Assembly (NCBI RefSeq): GCF_001420915.1
Contig: NZ_CP013021.1
Coordinates: 3,279,501-3,343,500, forward strand
Source: Agarivorans gilvus
GTDB lineage: Bacteria; Pseudomonadota; Gammaproteobacteria; Enterobacterales; Celerinatantimonadaceae
Length of the DNA stretch: 64,000 nucleotides
Direction of reading: 5' to 3'
Shown: one piece after another, positions 63,030 through 64,000 of the stretch
Layout: every line of letters begins with the position of its first letter
Position numbering within the stretch: position 1 is the stretch's first letter
Position numbers and translations under genes: made by a program
The notes under the pieces: generated by a model
Told to the model about the DNA's origin: nothing
Database searches by the model: none
The model's input: only the letters and a program-made list of their open reading frames with translations

Positions 63030-63105
63030 GCGGCACTAGCTCAGTTGGTAGAGCGCAACCTTGCCAAGGTTGAGGTCACCGGTTCGAACCCGGTGTGCCG
63101 CTCCA
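63030..63105 (+). tRNA. tRNA-Gly (GCC), copy 3
   Basis: Identical to the other two copies. It is followed directly by the terminator, so the whole 1-kb region is probably one transcript. Confidence 0.97.
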
Positions 63106-63110
63106 AATTT

Positions 63111-63142
63111 AAAGCCCTGCATCATTGATGTAGGGCTTTTTT
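63111..63142 (+). terminator. Terminator of the tRNA-Gly transcript
   Basis: AAAGCCCTGCATCA and TGATGTAGGGCTTT form a long stem ending in six T, five bases after the last tRNA. Confidence 0.92.
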
Positions 63143-63224
63143 ATTGTGGTGAAACGGCCTTGCAAGGGAATAACCCTTATGGGTCATATGAGTCATAAGG
63201 CTATTCCTTTGGACAGACTGTGGT

Positions 63225-63977
63225 TTAGTTTTTAATCAGGGATAGTTGGTGTTGAGCGTACATGGCGGCACCAACAATGCCCGCTTGATTTAAGCCTTGG
63301 GCTGGCAGCACTTCGGCTTTTACATCTAATTGCTCGGAAAACTTCTCAAATTTTTTGCTGGCGCCGCCGCCAATAATGAAGCAGTCGGGAGACATTAAGA
63401 ACTCCAAACGCTGTAAGTACAGGTTAAAACGCTTCCCCCACTTTTTCCAACTTAGGTCTTCGGCTTCGCGCACACGGGCACTGGTGTAGTGTTCAGCTAC
63501 TTTATCTTTCAAAATAATGTGACCAAATTCGGTATTGGGTAGTAGCTCACCATTAACAAATACGGCGCTACCTAGGCCCGTGCCCACGGTGATAATGACT
63601 ACTACACCTGCGTGGTGGGAGCCTGCACCAAAGTCCATTTCAGCCATGCCGGCTGCATCGGCATCGTTCACCACATAGCAGGGGCAATCGGTAAATTCGG
63701 CGAACAAGGCTTCAACATTGGTACCGATCCAGCTTTTATCGATATTTGAAGCTGTTTGGGCTACCCCATGGGTGACGGTAGCGGGAAAACCGCAACCAAT
63801 CGGACCTTGCCAAGCAAAGTGTTCGACCATTTTTTTTAGCGTTGCCGCGACAGACTGTGGCGTTGCCGGTTGGGGGGTAGCAATGCGGTGCCGCTCGCTG
63901 ACGAGTTGACCCGTTTTTGAGTTTACAATAGCGGCTTTTATACCAGTGCCACCTATATCAACGCCAAGTAAGTGCAT
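63225..63977 (-). CDS. ppgK: Polyphosphate glucokinase (ROK family)
   Basis: The 250-residue protein shows the ROK sugar-kinase phosphate motif LLGVDIGGTGIKAA, the catalytic Asp in VVNDADAAGMAE and ITVGTGLGSAVF. The region SWKKWGKRFNLYLQ together with PDCFIIGGGASKKFEKF is typical of polyphosphate-dependent glucokinases and distinguishes it from ordinary ROK kinases and repressors (no HTH). It would phosphorylate glucose using inorganic polyphosphate. The ATG at 63977 fits the family length. Start to stop is intact. Confidence 0.88.
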   Translation of the reverse strand: MHLLGVDIGGTGIKAAIVNSKTGQLVSERHRIATPQPATPQSVAATLKKMVEHFAWQGPIGCGFPATVTHGVAQTASNIDKSWIGTNVEALFAEFTDCPCYVVNDADAAGMAEMDFGAGSHHAGVVVIITVGTGLGSAVFVNGELLPNTEFGHIILKDKVAEHYTSARVREAEDLSWKKWGKRFNLYLQRLEFLMSPDCFIIGGGASKKFEKFSEQLDVKAEVLPAQGLNQAGIVGAAMYAQHQLSLIKN

Positions 63978-64000
63978 AAGCTGTTTCCAATTATTTTAGT

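Noticed and set aside
62168..63036. Two long minus-strand frames with a 28-residue repeated protein sequence across the tRNA cluster
   Set aside because: The unit is 84 bp, a multiple of three, so any frame open in one unit stays open in all. The frames start inside tRNA spacer, lack a ribosome site and are antisense to a stable-RNA transcript.

Overview
The window is gammaproteobacterial chromosome, most like a marine Alteromonadales-type bacterium such as Agarivorans or a relative. That placement is inferred from gene order and protein resemblance, not from a database search. Landmark neighbourhoods are prmA-dusB-fis, aroQ-accB-accC, cutA-dsbD, groES-groEL, epmB/efp, frdABCD/epmA and mscM-psd-rsgA/orn-tRNA-Gly. 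A circularly permuted GH16 glucanase and an SLC13 carboxylate carrier fit a polysaccharide- and acid-using marine heterotroph.

Region 1 (about 739-9907) is a decayed 9.1-kb integrative island. A 78-bp direct repeat bounds it. The right copy is the 3' end and terminator of fis, so the element sits at the fis 3' end. Its tyrosine integrase is split by an IS903-like element with a 9-bp target duplication. A membrane-protein gene is split by one IS3-family element. A second IS3-family element has cut off a small gene and a CoiA-like nuclease gene. The remaining cargo is a lipoprotein and four unrecognised genes on the minus strand.

Region 2 (9.9-18 kb) is housekeeping: fis, dusB, prmA, a membrane protein, an acyltransferase, the biotin carboxylase genes with aroQ, and a MATE exporter divergent from an AraC regulator.

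Region 3 (19-36 kb) looks like an acetate module: acs, a DnaQ-like exonuclease, a cNMP/CBS/DUF294 protein, a CrbS-type transporter-kinase and a CrbR-type regulator. Intermixed are the GH16 enzyme, a chemoreceptor, a LysR/VOC gene pair that has lost both N-termini, and a frameshifted LysE exporter. Two decayed tandem copies of the exonuclease 3' end lie just downstream of that gene.

Region 4 (36-54.5 kb) holds a chemoreceptor, dsbD-cutA, fxsA, groESL behind a heat-shock promoter, an outer-membrane barrel (frameshifted), a molybdopterin-fold protein with a GGDEF/degenerate-EAL protein, epmB-efp, and frdABCD divergent from epmA with an FNR-like box between them. EpmA and EpmB both modify EF-P, so the whole EF-P lysylation set except any hydroxylase is here.

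Region 5 (54.5-64 kb) holds a frameshifted SLC13 carrier, mscM, psd, rsgA, orn, a tRNA-Gly cluster and a polyphosphate glucokinase. The three tRNA-Gly(GCC) genes are separated by tandem 84-bp units. Each unit carries pieces of the 5' half of the tRNA. This is the most unusual structure in the window.

Three otherwise normal genes (lysE-type, outer-membrane barrel, SLC13) each lack one base in a short G run. They may be real mutations or consensus errors in homopolymers.
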